From: Rhizodiscina lignyota
Taxonomy: Eukaryota > Ascomycota > Dothideomycetes > Aulographales > Rhizodiscinaceae
NCBI GenBank assembly: GCA_010015805.1
Contig: ML978139.1
Location: 124,001 to 188,000 of the forward strand
DNA: 64,000 nt
Direction: 5' to 3'
In this document: piece after piece, positions 1 through 11,000 of the stretch
Numbering within the stretch: the first letter of the stretch is position 1
Layout: the number at the start of each line of letters is the position of its first letter
Notes under the pieces: model-generated
What the model saw: the letters and a program-made list of their open reading frames with translations, nothing else
Database searches by the model: none
Told to the model about the DNA's origin: nothing
Position numbers and translations under genes: made by a program

Positions 1-1826
1 ATCATAGCCTACCACCTCCAACCTACATCTCGACTCTCGTACAAGACTGTGCTAAGTTGTATGAGAGACTCTAAGGCGATTGTGGTTGACGTAATCGACG
101 GAATCAGTGATGAGCAGATACAAGACCGACATGCTCCGGGAAGCTTTCGCATGTCGCGAGATTACCACCACTCTCGACGTATATTGCATACAGATGGCTT
201 TCAACGATATCGGAAAGATGGTTGCCAATACACGTCGAACTTGTTCCAGGGACAAATTAGTCTCGCATTCTAGCGCACGCAGCACCTCGGTTCGATGCTG
301 TGCAAAGAGCGATGATGAGTCGTGTAGCAGCTGAGTGCTGGCACCCAAGAAGTGAAATCGCTTTGGTTTCGCCTTTGCCTTAAGCCTCAGTCATCGTGAT
401 TGCGGCCGCTACGAGTCTCAGGTCTTTCAGCCTAAAGGATAGAACCCCTGAAACAATGAGACTCTCGGCAATCAGAGCTGTCTCAACCCGCCGGCAAATA
501 AATGGAATATAAGAGAGAACATTGAGTGCGAAGCAGGAAGTCTCATGATACAGCGTTACTCGATTGGAAGTTTGACGAAATTCGTGGATACGTCTGTGGC
601 AACAACCCCGGGTCCATGTTGGTCATAATCGTGTGGAAAAGCTGGACTCTCTCCAAGCCTTGTGGCAAGTATTCCCTCAATCGCTAGGTTTTCATCGCTT
701 TCGTCGACTTTGTCAAGCTTTCTCGTTTCGAAGCTTCGGAAAATGAAGGGCCAGGGTCGGATCTGTTGGATTCTCCAAAGTACATCTAAATTGCGAGCGA
801 TGTCGGATTACCGAGGGTCGAGATGATCAAAGCAGGGAAGTCTCCGCGTACAGATCGATGCCATTCATGCAGGTTTTCCAATGTAACTCCTGTGGGAATA
901 AAAAACGCCACAAATTCCCAGTTGGGTTGATCGTGATAACGCTTCCAGCAGTCTCATTCCAGTGGAGTTCGATTGGATCCATGGGAGGTACTGGACGCAA
1001 CAATATCAATGTCATAAGCACTGCAGGAGTTGGTCCCGTGGCCATTGTGATATTGGCAGCATACCGAGTTGATTTAGTTTCGTCGTTGGGGATAGTCTTT
1101 CGCCAAGGATTAACCTGAGACTGAATTGAGATGCAGTGTCTCTCCATAGCGCTTCTTCCTCCAGAATTGCATCTTGAGAGGACCCTTCGATGGCTGGACC
1201 TCGAATGTTCTTCCAGTAATCCTGAGCTCTCTATCGGAGTATTCTTTCTGAAAATTACCGCGCCTTTGGAGAACAGTCCGTTGGACTTGGATGGTGGAGC
1301 AAGGGGCCAATGAAAGACATGTCTACTGCGGAAATGAAGCAGCCTGCGAGAACATCTGTAAAAGCCATGAACGGTCATGAAACCCAAGCATACTCGATCC
1401 GCGCTCTTGTTGTTCGGTTGGGGTAGAGACGAACAGACGCAAAGGACAAGGAGCTTTGGTGTGAGGATTCTCGCCAAGACATCTCAGGGCGCCTCCATGC
1501 CTTGATGCCACCACAAACGATCAAAAGGGAAGGCCTGTGCGGAAATCCACAAATCTGTCTTCAACTTCAAGAGAGGCTCGCCTTCTGCGAACCTCCAATG
1601 TGTCCTGTCGTTTTAGTTGTCCGAGGCAATGCTCATATGTTTATGCGAAATTCAAGATGGCTCATGATATATAGAATGGTGAGTGGTAGGATCATATTCC
1701 TAGCCTCTCGACGCCGAGACTCCCGAACGGATTATCTATGCAGCGCATAACTACAATGCCAGAGAATCGTGCAACCAGATATGGTATGAAACGCCAGACG
1801 CGCTAGGCCGCATGCTGAAGAGAATG
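1..1826. other. No recognisable gene (window start)
   Basis: Open frames occur on both strands, the longest being a minus-strand frame of 216 codons at 827-1477. None gives a protein I recognise, and they overlap competing frames on the other strand. The stretch is probably non-coding or decayed. The 3' flank of the proteasome gene begins at its right end. Confidence 0.5.
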
Positions 1827-2893
1827 TTACAGGTTCGTCAGGTAGTCCTCCACTTCCTGCGGACTAAGTTTTCGGAATCTTGGCCCTACCGCACCTTCTA
1901 CGCCCTCATAGCCTAGAAGACGATCTTCTGGTGGCCCAACGATGCCTGTTACCCACGTTAGCAATGCATGTAGAACCAGATATGAGTTGAACATACCTAT
2001 CTCAACCGTCTCCCCGTTCATCTCTCCTTCTATCGTTTCCTTGAGAGTGAGCAGTGCGATGTGAATGGCATCTTCGAGTTCCAGGCCTTCCGTGTAGCGC
2101 TTCTCCAGGAATGTCTTCGCGCTAGTTGCACTCTTCCCGATCGCCGTGGCTTTCCATGGGAAATAGCTTCCACTTGGATCTACCTGGTACAGACTGGGGC
2201 CGCCTTTCAGAATCCCGCCTGTCTTTCCTGACGCTAGTTTCTTCTCAGCTTCTGGCTCATCGACGTCCTTTGCCTCAGCCTCAGGCTCGATGCCATCGTC
2301 CCATCCCGCAATCAGCAGACTAACGCCATATGGCCGAACGCCGCCGGACTGTGTAGCTTCTTGCATGACCCTCGCAACGTCCTGCACTAATATCCTCGTT
2401 GGCGGGTACTCATTGTAGATGCGCTTATAGCCCGTGTGAGAAACTTTCCGTGCCTTGTCGACCAGTATCCGGTAGTCTGGGCCCATGCCTGAATAGACCA
2501 TGCCGATGTTTGGTGTGATGAGGCTGACTTTTGACGAGGATTGCGAATCGATGAGAGGGGAAGACGATTTCTTTTCCGTAGCAAGGACGATGCCATTTGT
2601 CGCTGCAGAAACTGTTAGCCTACAAGGAGATATTCAGCTTAAACGTCAATCATCTTACCCTTTATGCCTAACGACGTGACGCCTTGATTGACTGCGTTCA
2701 GAGCATACTCTGTAGCTAGTGTAAGTTTTCATAACATGTCCAACAAGGCCAGAAGTTCAGGTAAATCTCATACCTATCTGAACCAGCTTTCCACTGCGAC
2801 ATGGTGAGTATGAAGGTCTCATAGAAGGTGATTAAACGAATCAACATACCTGGGAGAGAAAGTCGTGAGGGAGAACGAGTATCTATCTGCCAT
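1827..2893 (-). CDS. PRE8: 20S proteasome subunit alpha-2
   Basis: This is an alpha-ring subunit of the 20S proteasome core, which helps gate entry to the proteolytic chamber in cytosol and nucleus. I place five coding exons on the minus strand: 2893-2850, 2793-2774, 2709-2659, 2602-1997 and 1945-1827, giving 279 residues. The start [14 protein letters not shown] and the block [18 protein letters not shown] are alpha-2 hallmarks, and the C-terminus [17 protein letters not shown] is family-like. Compared with yeast (about 250 aa) there is an acidic, lysine-rich insert of about 30 residues between AGWDDG and [12 protein letters not shown] recall a similar insert in other filamentous ascomycetes. 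The last intron (1996-1946, 51 nt) has GTATGT, GCTAAC and CAG signals but no stop and a length divisible by three, so it can be mistaken for coding sequence. It is divergent to the RING-CH gene. Confidence 0.95.
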
Positions 2894-3382
2894 ATTGAGG
2901 GATCACGCAGGAGGTGAGTGATTTTCGGGCGAACTAAAGGTGACGCTGTCCGTGAGAGAAGGGTAGAAGTTTGAGGTTGAGAGTTGCAAGAGCTTGAAGC
3001 GCAGAGAAGCTCCATGTTCAGAGCTCCAGGCACAGCTCTTGACGCGGCGGGAGCCGCACATTTTGGTCTTGGCGCGATGCATCACGTGATCCGCCTGGAA
3101 CATCGTCGAATTATTTCGCTCATTGTCTTCCCGACTTAAAGAACACCTTTCACATTCGACATTTTCAACAGTGCACACTGCGAGTCTCACAGTTTTTCTA
3201 ATGCGGCCTACTGTATAACACAAGCCGTTAAGCGATGTAAAACGACTTCACGATCTTCAAAGGCGGAACTTCGCCCGACATGAGCTTTAAATCAGAAGGG
3301 TGATTTCTCGTCCTCTATCAAGACTTTGCTATTCGTCACACTTTTCTTATTTAAGGTCTTTTTTTGACTGAATTCGCAAACT
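2894..3382. promoter_or_regulatory. Divergent promoter region, PRE8 / RING-CH gene
   Basis: This 489-bp gap separates the starts of two divergently transcribed genes and must hold both promoters. I see no coding potential and no clear proteasome-type control element. Confidence 0.5.
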
Positions 3383-4422
3383 ATGGATACTCATCAGCGC
3401 AAATCTGCACCTGGGGGATGGGACTGGCCAGATGACATTGGAGAATCTGGCCGACCAGGCCACACATCTTCAGCAGAGCAGAACGGAACTACACAGCCGC
3501 CGGAGCCTACAGGTACCACTAACGACTCAAATCAAAGACGGAAAACGCGTACACATTGGCCTCCACGAACCTGCCGAATATGCTTGGAAACGGTTCAGCC
3601 GACCTTCCACCCTCCTTCTGAGACCTTACCAAGCATGTTTCAAGGCGGTCCTAATGTCACCTACGAATCTGAAGAAGGTCGACTCATCCGCCCTTGCAAA
3701 TGCAAAGGCTCTCAGAGATATGTGCATGACGGCTGTCTCCAGGCCTGGCGGCATGCAGATCCCTCTTACGGTCGCAGAAATTACTGGCAATGTCCAACAT
3801 GCGGTTTTCGTTACAGGCTGGACAGAATGTCCTGGGGTAGAGTCATTAGCAGTACTGGTATGTTGTGGTATTTCCTCATTCATAGGTTTGGGCTGACAGA
3901 AGCTATTTCCAGCGGCCCAAATCATCTTAACCGTGACTGTGCTTGTGTTCGTAATGTTCATTCTAGGGTTCGTGGGAGACTATATCTTGGACCTTTATCT
4001 CGACCCGTGGAATACCATATCTCCTTTCGGCGAGCGTCCTGACTATTCTCTTTACGATAATGATGAACCCTCAACGTGGATCGAACATTTCCTCAAGGGC
4101 TTGGCTTCTCTTGGCCTTCTTAGCTTCTTCAAGCTTTTCTTCTCTCCAACTCGATTTTTCTTCCGTTGGGGAGGGAATTACGGTCGGCAAGGGCGGACCG
4201 GGAGAGATCGATTGGCTGACATCAGCTGGATCATGGTGGTTATCGGCGTGGTTACATTTCTCTGGGTGAGTGTTAATTTGATTTTTATATATGTAAATGT
4301 GAGCTGACCGACTTTAGTCTGTATGGAAAGGGACAAGAGCGCTGAGCAGGCGATATCTGAACAAAGTCGCAGAAAGAGTTCTGGACGTTCAAGGTGACGA
4401 TGATGACGACGATGACGATTAA
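3383..4422 (+). CDS. RING-CH (MARCH-type) membrane E3 ubiquitin ligase
   Basis: This is a likely membrane-anchored ubiquitin ligase. Three exons (3383-3857, 3913-4265, 4318-4422) encode 310 residues. A C4HC3 RING-CH domain lies at residues 64-140: C64/C67, C105/C107, H115/C118 and C137/C140, with the typical tryptophan just before the last pair (NYWQCPTCGFRY). After it come hydrophobic segments, IILTVTVLVFVMFILGFVGD and a later IMVVIGVVTFLW, then a tail of eight aspartates after VLDVQG. The first intron is needed to join the RING part in frame to the membrane part: the codon is split G|CG and gives ISS-T-A-AQIILTV. Family knowledge suggests ER or endosomal membrane protein turnover; the substrate cannot be read from sequence. 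The N-terminal 60 residues are low complexity. Confidence 0.88.
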
Positions 4423-4955
4423 GCGGAAGCCATGTCGCCAATACCAATCTATTAATTTGATGATCAAGTCCTCCTGCTCTGCTCAAACATCTCGATTGCT
4501 TCAGAATTGCCTGCACTACTTTGAGTTGTCACAGTCTTCTTCAGTGGCGTGCCAATCAGTCAATGTGCAGAGATCAATGGCTCTGTTGACTCTGAAAGAG
4601 CGGCGTATTGCCTAACTCTTCGGCAGTTACAGATGCATATGCTTACGAGGGATAACGTAGCCATTGGCAGGTCCACCATTGGAGACTGACCTCACCTGGG
4701 CAACATAACAATTCCAGCCTTATGAAACTATCTGTAACACAACAATGTCGGTCAATAGTTTCAAAGTCATTGCGAATCCAAATCAAGTCCAGAGATATAA
4801 AAATAAATTCGCCTGGTATCAAAACATATATGAACCTCAGTAGCTTCTAGCGCCCCTCCAACGCCATGCAAATGCAATGTAATGCAAATACTATAAAACA
4901 GCAGACCCGACCAAGGTATATACAGGTCTATGTCCAATGTGTAGTGGCAAGAGCC
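4423..4955. other. Convergent 3' intergenic region
   Basis: The RING-CH gene and DIC1 end towards each other here. Short open frames run through it but none is recognisable. It presumably holds both 3' UTRs and terminators. Confidence 0.5.
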
Positions 4956-6024
4956 TCATTCCAAGCCTTTCGTCCTGCGGTAAATCTTCTTATGTTGCTC
5001 CAAGAACAGAAAAGTAGCAATGGTATGAGGTCCCAATCGAATGAAGCTCGGCACCCAACCCCTGAACATCCACGTCCAGCCTTCGTTCTTGGTGACTTCT
5101 GTCAGTAGAACAAGGATGTTCTTACTCTCCTTTGCGCTCATCACGCGCGTCTTAATGACATCGACGGGTGAGCAGATTGTTGTCGCGACAAAGCCAGCCA
5201 TGAAAGAGGCGCTGAAGTGAGTTGTGAGATTATCTTTCAGCGTTGTATGTTCAAGCAGGAGCCGTTTGAAGATGTCGTAAGAAGCCAATTGACTCGCCGT
5301 CATTAAGACTGCTCTTATGCTGTTTGGCCACACACCTTTCCACAGGCTTGCCATGCCCTCATCTCGAGCCATCCGCACCAGTCCCTCTACCGCATTCTTA
5401 TAATTCCGCCGTTCCGCGGGGGGTAGAGCGGCGTCGTGCTGCATGCGGACGTTCAGGACATCAGCTGGGTTACCGGCGAGACCGCCCAGGAAACCAGATG
5501 TCGAAGCCATGGCGACGAGGGTTGCAAAGGAAGGCTTTGATCGCGCTGAGGTGAAAACCTCTTTGAGCTCTTCGTAGACTCCGAATCTGGTGGTGCTGTA
5601 GGTCAATTGGCGAAGGAGAGAGGCGGAAAGCTGTAAGCAACATCAAGTCAGCATGGCAAATGATGGCCGAGTTAATGAGAACCTACTCCTCTATATAGAC
5701 CGCGAATTCCATCATTCTGGAAGACGTGCACGAACATCTGCAACATGTTCCGTCGGGGTCCGCCATGGTGCTGGGTTTGAAGTCGGACCTGATAGCATTA
5801 GGCAAAATCGAAGTGGAGTGCTGAGGAAGGATACCTTGACTACAGCGTGTCAGTGGAAGGTCATGCTCTTCAATTGGCGTCAACTCACCTAGATCCAAAG
5901 GATGCGTTACGCAAGCTGCAAAGCAAGAAGCAGAGCCCCCGAACCAGAAGGGATAATGTATGCGCTTCTTTTCTATGCTCTTGTCTTTTGCAACCGCCTT
6001 GACTGGTGCAACTGAAGCCGACAT
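4956..6024 (-). CDS. DIC1: Mitochondrial dicarboxylate carrier
   Basis: This is an inner-membrane carrier that exchanges malate or succinate for phosphate. It is a member of the mitochondrial carrier family with three tandem repeats of about 100 residues. Exons on the minus strand are 6024-5889, a 5-nt exon 5839-5835, 5788-5687 and 5630-4956, giving 305 residues, a normal length. The three signature motifs are PLDLVK (residues 42-47), PADVLN and PVDVIK. The first is complete only if the micro-exon TCAAG is spliced in: exon 1 ends in G, and G|TC AAG gives V46-K47. The C-terminal half closely follows the DIC1 pattern, with MTYSTTRFGVYEELKE and RLGPHTIATFLFLEQ. It is divergent to the mitochondrial phenylalanyl-tRNA synthetase. 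Confidence 0.92.
5835..5839 (-). other. DIC1: 5-nt micro-exon of DIC1
   Basis: The five bases (TCAAG on the minus strand) are flanked upstream by a 49-nt intron (5888-5840, GTGAGT...GTAG) and downstream by a 46-nt intron (5834-5789, GTATCC...TCAG). Joining exon 1 directly to exon 3 would break the frame and remove the V-K of the first carrier signature. The inclusion is therefore supported by both frame and protein conservation. Confidence 0.85.
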
Positions 6025-6276
6025 TGCTCTCCACTCATTGTTACAGCCGCTGAAGGCAGAGAGTAGATAGAAAGGAATACTTATACAGGAGATATAACGA
6101 GCGACTGGACTCAAACGGTTCCTGAAATTGTGGTGGGTCGCTCCGTCATCGCACGGCTTCACAGTCGGGAATACTTCGGTGCGCTGACTCGACAGAGCTT
6201 CGAAGCTCCTGAAAGCTTCTCATCTCACACATAACACGCCGATACCGCAGTTGTGAGCTCTCGAGCAGCTGCAATC
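6025..6276. promoter_or_regulatory. Short bidirectional promoter, DIC1 / MSF1
   Basis: Only 252 bp separate the start codons of two divergent genes, and both products act in mitochondria. Both promoters and 5' leaders must lie here. Confidence 0.6.
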
Positions 6277-8035
6277 ATGCCTTCAGCTATTGCGTTGTCG
6301 AATGCATCGAGAATAACACGGAGGCTACGAAACTGCGACGCTTGCCGTCGTTGGATGGTGTATCGGTGCTTTTCACAATTCATAGGTAAGTCGCTATTGT
6401 TTCGTTTATTGCCTTGCCCAATCAGGAATTCCACATATCAAATTCCATCCTTTTTGAAACACATCCAGAATACAAAGCGGATATCCAATCTAGAGTTTTA
6501 TGCACCATAAGCTTTGCATACCAGTCTCTCCAATGTCTCCTCTTTCTCCCGCGAGGCGTGTCCCAAACTTGTAAATCGGCCTTGCAGTCTACGGCTGTGC
6601 AAATTCTTTCTTCTTGAACCAATCTTATCGAATTGGGAACTATCGTTTCAGATCAATCTAACATCATAAACAAGGTCTTCGAGACATTGAAATCGATGGG
6701 AAGAAGTATGCCACCGACGAGTGGACAAATACCCCCAGCTCCATCGTCTCTTCGGTGCCAAGACGACTACACCTTCAGAAGGATCATCCCATCTCAATAA
6801 CGAGGCAGCTCATCGAATCCCGGTTCCCAGGTTACAGGACACACAACACTCTGTTTCCCGTGGTCACTGTTAATCAGAACTTCGACTCGCTGGGATTCCC
6901 GCCGGACCATCCAGGCAGGAACAAAACCGACACTTACTATGTCAACAAGGACACCGTTCTACGGACACATACATCTGCACATCAAGCAGATGTCTTTCGT
7001 GGCAATACAAGTGATGGTTTCCTCATAAGCGCGGACGTGTACCGACGGGACGCTATAGACCGGAGTCACTACCCCGTATTCCATCAGATGGAAGGTGCAC
7101 GCACTTGGGACCGGTCTATTATCCAAGACTCAAAAGAATTGGTTCGAAAGATATGGGATGATGTAGCTCAACTTCCTCAACACGAGCTTAATGTGTCCGA
7201 TCCCAATCCCCCAATCCACCCGGAAAGAAATCCACTTCAATCAAAGCATCATATGGCAGAGGAGGCCGAGGCCATAGCTGCCCATCTCAAGCGTTCACTA
7301 GAGAACGTTGTGGTTGAGATCTTTGCGCAAGCGCAAAAGGCTCAGCAAGCAGCGGGGCAAGAAATATCAGAAGAGCCGTTGCAAGTGAGATGGGTGGAGG
7401 CATATTTTCCATTCACATCACCTTCGTGGGAACTTGAGGTTTTCTGGCAAGGCGACTGGCTTGAAGTACTCGGCTGCGGAGTCGTGAAGCAGGATCTCTT
7501 GATCAACGCAGGAGTCCCCTCACGCGTAGGCTGGGCCTTTGGCATGGGGCTAGAGCGCATCGCGATGCTTCTCTTCTCCGTTCCCGACATTCGTCTCTTC
7601 TGGTCACAGGACCCGCGGTTCTCCTCTCAGTTCACATCTCCATTTCCCCACGACCCATCCTCCACAATTGCAGCGGCAGCGCCTTCATCGTTCTCTATCA
7701 AGCCTTTCACCCCTTTCTCAAAATACCCAGCGGCACCAAGGGACGTTGCTTTCTGGTTGCCGAGCACTTCAAGTTCTGCCGGTGGCCGCCTGCCCACCGC
7801 GAGTAGCGTCCATGAGAACGATGTCATGGAGCTAGTCCGTGAGGTGGCGGGTAGCGACGTTGAGGATGTGCGGCTAGTAGATGAATTCACTCATCCGAAA
7901 ACGGGAAGAAAGAGCTTGTGCTATAGGGTGGTCTATCGCAGTCTAGAGCGAACCCTAACAAATGAGGAAGCCAATGGTCTACATGATAGTATTCGGAAAG
8001 CATTGGTCGAGAAGCTCGGGGTGGAGTTGAGGTGA
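6277..8035 (+). CDS. MSF1: Mitochondrial phenylalanyl-tRNA synthetase
   Basis: This is a monomeric class II synthetase that charges mitochondrial tRNA-Phe. The model uses exons 6277-6385 and 6675-8035, giving 489 residues, close to the usual length. The ATG at 6277 starts an arginine-rich, acid-poor leader suitable for mitochondrial import. The core shows HPISITRQLIESRF, DTYYVNKDTVLRTHTSAHQ and GWAFGMGLERIAMLLF (motif 3). The C-terminal anticodon-binding (FDX-ACB) domain starts near SKYPAAPRDVAFW. The intron at 6386-6674 (289 nt) is long for this window. The acceptor was chosen because an in-frame stop at 6659 excludes earlier ones, so another small exon in this stretch is possible. The catalytic part is certain; the first 45 residues are less so. 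Confidence 0.9.
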
Positions 8036-11000
8036 TCGCACGGGTTGGCGGAAGGAGGAATGTGGGTGCCGCTTGTGGGGATGATGTGAGACGATTGGGA
8101 GGGCGAGGGAGAGCGTGACGAAAGAGTGCCTGGGCCGGAGGAATGACGACTTCGGAAAAATGTTGATACTTTCGAGCGCATGGGAACCAGTTCCGACGAC
8201 AATGCCCATTTCGAGGACGCGAGAACATGAATGCATCAGACCCAGATCCAGCGATCATCATCCTTCATGGATCATTAGGTTCCTGTAGGTGCACAATAGT
8301 GTATCGCCTCGATTGGGACAGTTACGCCAATACATTCCTCAAGGAGAATTGATGAATTAAATCCTTCAGCGAATCCTTACCATTAGGCTGTAGGGAATTA
8401 AAAAGAGGGAACAATTGACTTTTGGTGTCGGCGAGCTCGGAAAAGCCCTCCTGAAAAGCCCCCTCACCAGCCAGTGTGGACGCCAGAGGTTGGTTGCAAG
8501 TGCGATCGCATGTGCACATGCATTATGGCGCTTGTCGCATAGATCGCGGCATGTAGATGCAGGAGTCAGGAGGCTGGTCCCTGCTCAATTGTGTGTACAA
8601 TATTTGCTTTTCTGTTGCGTCTGTTCCGATCCTGAAAGAGGATTCCGCGGGAAGCTCTCTACTCCTTTCATTGGAGCGCAATTGTTGTACGATATGAAGA
8701 ACGAAAGCACGGAAGAACCCACGCTTTTCACGGAATCCTCAAGTCTCCGAAGTCAAATGCACCTCAACGACTAAATCCTCCCTGCTTAGGATAAACAAAT
8801 TGTGAACTTTATTGCGAGTCAAGGGACGGAGAGGAGAGGCTGATCCACCGTTGCGGAGGAGCCACCAGATGGCTTCAGCTCTCTCTCCGCAACGATATTT
8901 TTGGGAAATTCTCCGCAGCCCCGGCTAGCGACCTACATGACCCCCTTCGCGACATGCGCGCGATTGCTGATCTTTCGCAAGCTGTGTTGCGCTTTGGACT
9001 GTACGTGTATGCGGTGGTTCGCCTACATACTTCTAGCCCACCTGTCATGCCATTCTTGGCTTAAAGCGTTTCGAAACACTCTGCTTCCAGCCTTTATCCG
9101 CTGCCGACGCCTCTGCCGATGCCGCTGCACAGCTCATTCGCCTAATGTTTCAAATGCTAAGACGAATATGGCGTTCAGCTAGCAAGCTCGTCTGCATTCT
9201 GCAAGCCATCCAGCCCCCGCGCTGCAAGTTGTGCAGCAGAGGAGAAGAGGCTTCACTGGTTGCAGTGGTAGAGTCATTACTGACGGTTTCTCTCTCCGAG
9301 GATGTCACCGAGTGGCAAAATAGCTGCCGTTCGACTGAATGGTTCCGAATCGGCAGTTGTCTCTTTCTCATTTACAGCGAAAGAGAATGCATTCTGCTCC
9401 CCATACATACGTTGGACAGCTGGAGAGATTCCATGGGATGATTAAAGCTGGACGATTTTCATGGCTGAACGTCACAAAGTCGAGCGGAAGCCACCAGAGA
9501 TGACGCCAGTCAGCTTGCCGGATCTTCAGAGCAGGGCTTCGATTCACAGACCACAGATAATGGAAACTCCAAATCAAGAGCCTAGGCTTGACGCCGCAAG
9601 AGCCCTGCTTCTCACATTGTGACGAAGAGCACAGGCTCTGATGCGTCTTTACCTTGTAGACATGGCATCGAACGAATTCCGATAGTCACTATTCCATCAC
9701 TTCTTGCCAAAAGATATGTTCCTGTGGCGAGGTGACGCACATGGGATGATGGCAGAACGTGTGAATAGGCTTTCGAGGCATGCAGACAAGCTAAACGGAA
9801 GGTGATTTGCATCTATCCTTACTCTTGGGCAGCCATTCACTTCCCGGATTTGAATATGAGCTAGTGATGGGTGTGCGGAATATAGTGGGAAAGGTGCATT
9901 AGAGTGATGTGATGCTTGCGGCTAACGTAGCTCGAAGGCGGCCAAAGTAGTAACAACTCCTAGTTTGCATTATTAATAATAGTTATCGATTGCGAAACTG
10001 CGGCCTCATGAGGCGGGAGAGGGCGGAAAGCGCTTGATATCAAGCGAGGGGCGATGGCGTCCTCTGGAGCGCACGTCGGTGACGGGCGGTCCTTTCAAGA
10101 CGAGCGCTTTTGTTAGCGAGTACGATACCGCTAACTTGTCATAGCGCCGTTGCCGTTCGAACAAAAAGACAAACCGAACACGGCGTAAGCTCGAGCTGTC
10201 AAAATGACGGCTGGAGATTTTCATGTGGGCCGAAGTCCGGAAAGCACAGGACGGAAGGGGTATTCGCTTGCAGCAGTCTGACAAGCCTCAGACGGCATTG
10301 TTTCAAGCGGAAGTCGCCCGAAAGCACGCACGGTACGCCGTGGAGCAGGCCTGGCTCTACCGTAACTCGGCCTGCTGTATCAAGTTGCGAGTTGCCATTC
10401 TTTGCCAAATGTTGGTTGATCAAGCTTGGAGCTCCAGCGAACTCGGAACATACATTGATTGAGACGTTGGAAAGTGCGGGCCGCAATGCGATGCGGGGGG
10501 AACAGTTCAACGGGTACGGATTTGCAAGCTTGCGGCCCGGAGTCCGAGCGCTACCACTGAATCCCTCAGCCAGAACCCAAGAGGGACGGATGCGGAGGTC
10601 GCTGCTCCTTTAAGGACATCTTCGTCCATCCTCTCCGCTTTTGTGCAGACCTGCTTCGGCTGTGATTGCTCTTGAATATGGAATCCTTGAGGAGTCTCGA
10701 ACCGCAGTAGTGAATGCGCCGGCTTTGACCGACGTTAACCAAGTGATCCAGGACCATAGGAGCCATCAGTTATGATCAACGGGAAGGACTATGAAAATCA
10801 TAATAGAAAATCGTTCCATATAAACGGGGTATATGGTTGGGAATAATAAGCTGGAGGCTTCCCTGTGCCTTGGAAAGCTTCATCACAACCAAGCTCCATC
10901 GTATAGAGTTGGTCGGTGTTCCTACCATCACAATAATGACTCGCCCGACGTTGAGACGGCAGGGCCGATCGTATGAGGGAAATGAGAATGAGCCAGACTA

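Noticed and set aside
827-1477. 216-codon minus-strand frame near the window start
   Set aside because: No recognised family, and opposed by plus-strand frames; not enough to call a gene.
6253-6276. Start of the mitochondrial PheRS at 6253
   Set aside because: That codon is GTG; the first ATG in frame is at 6277 and begins a good mitochondrial leader.
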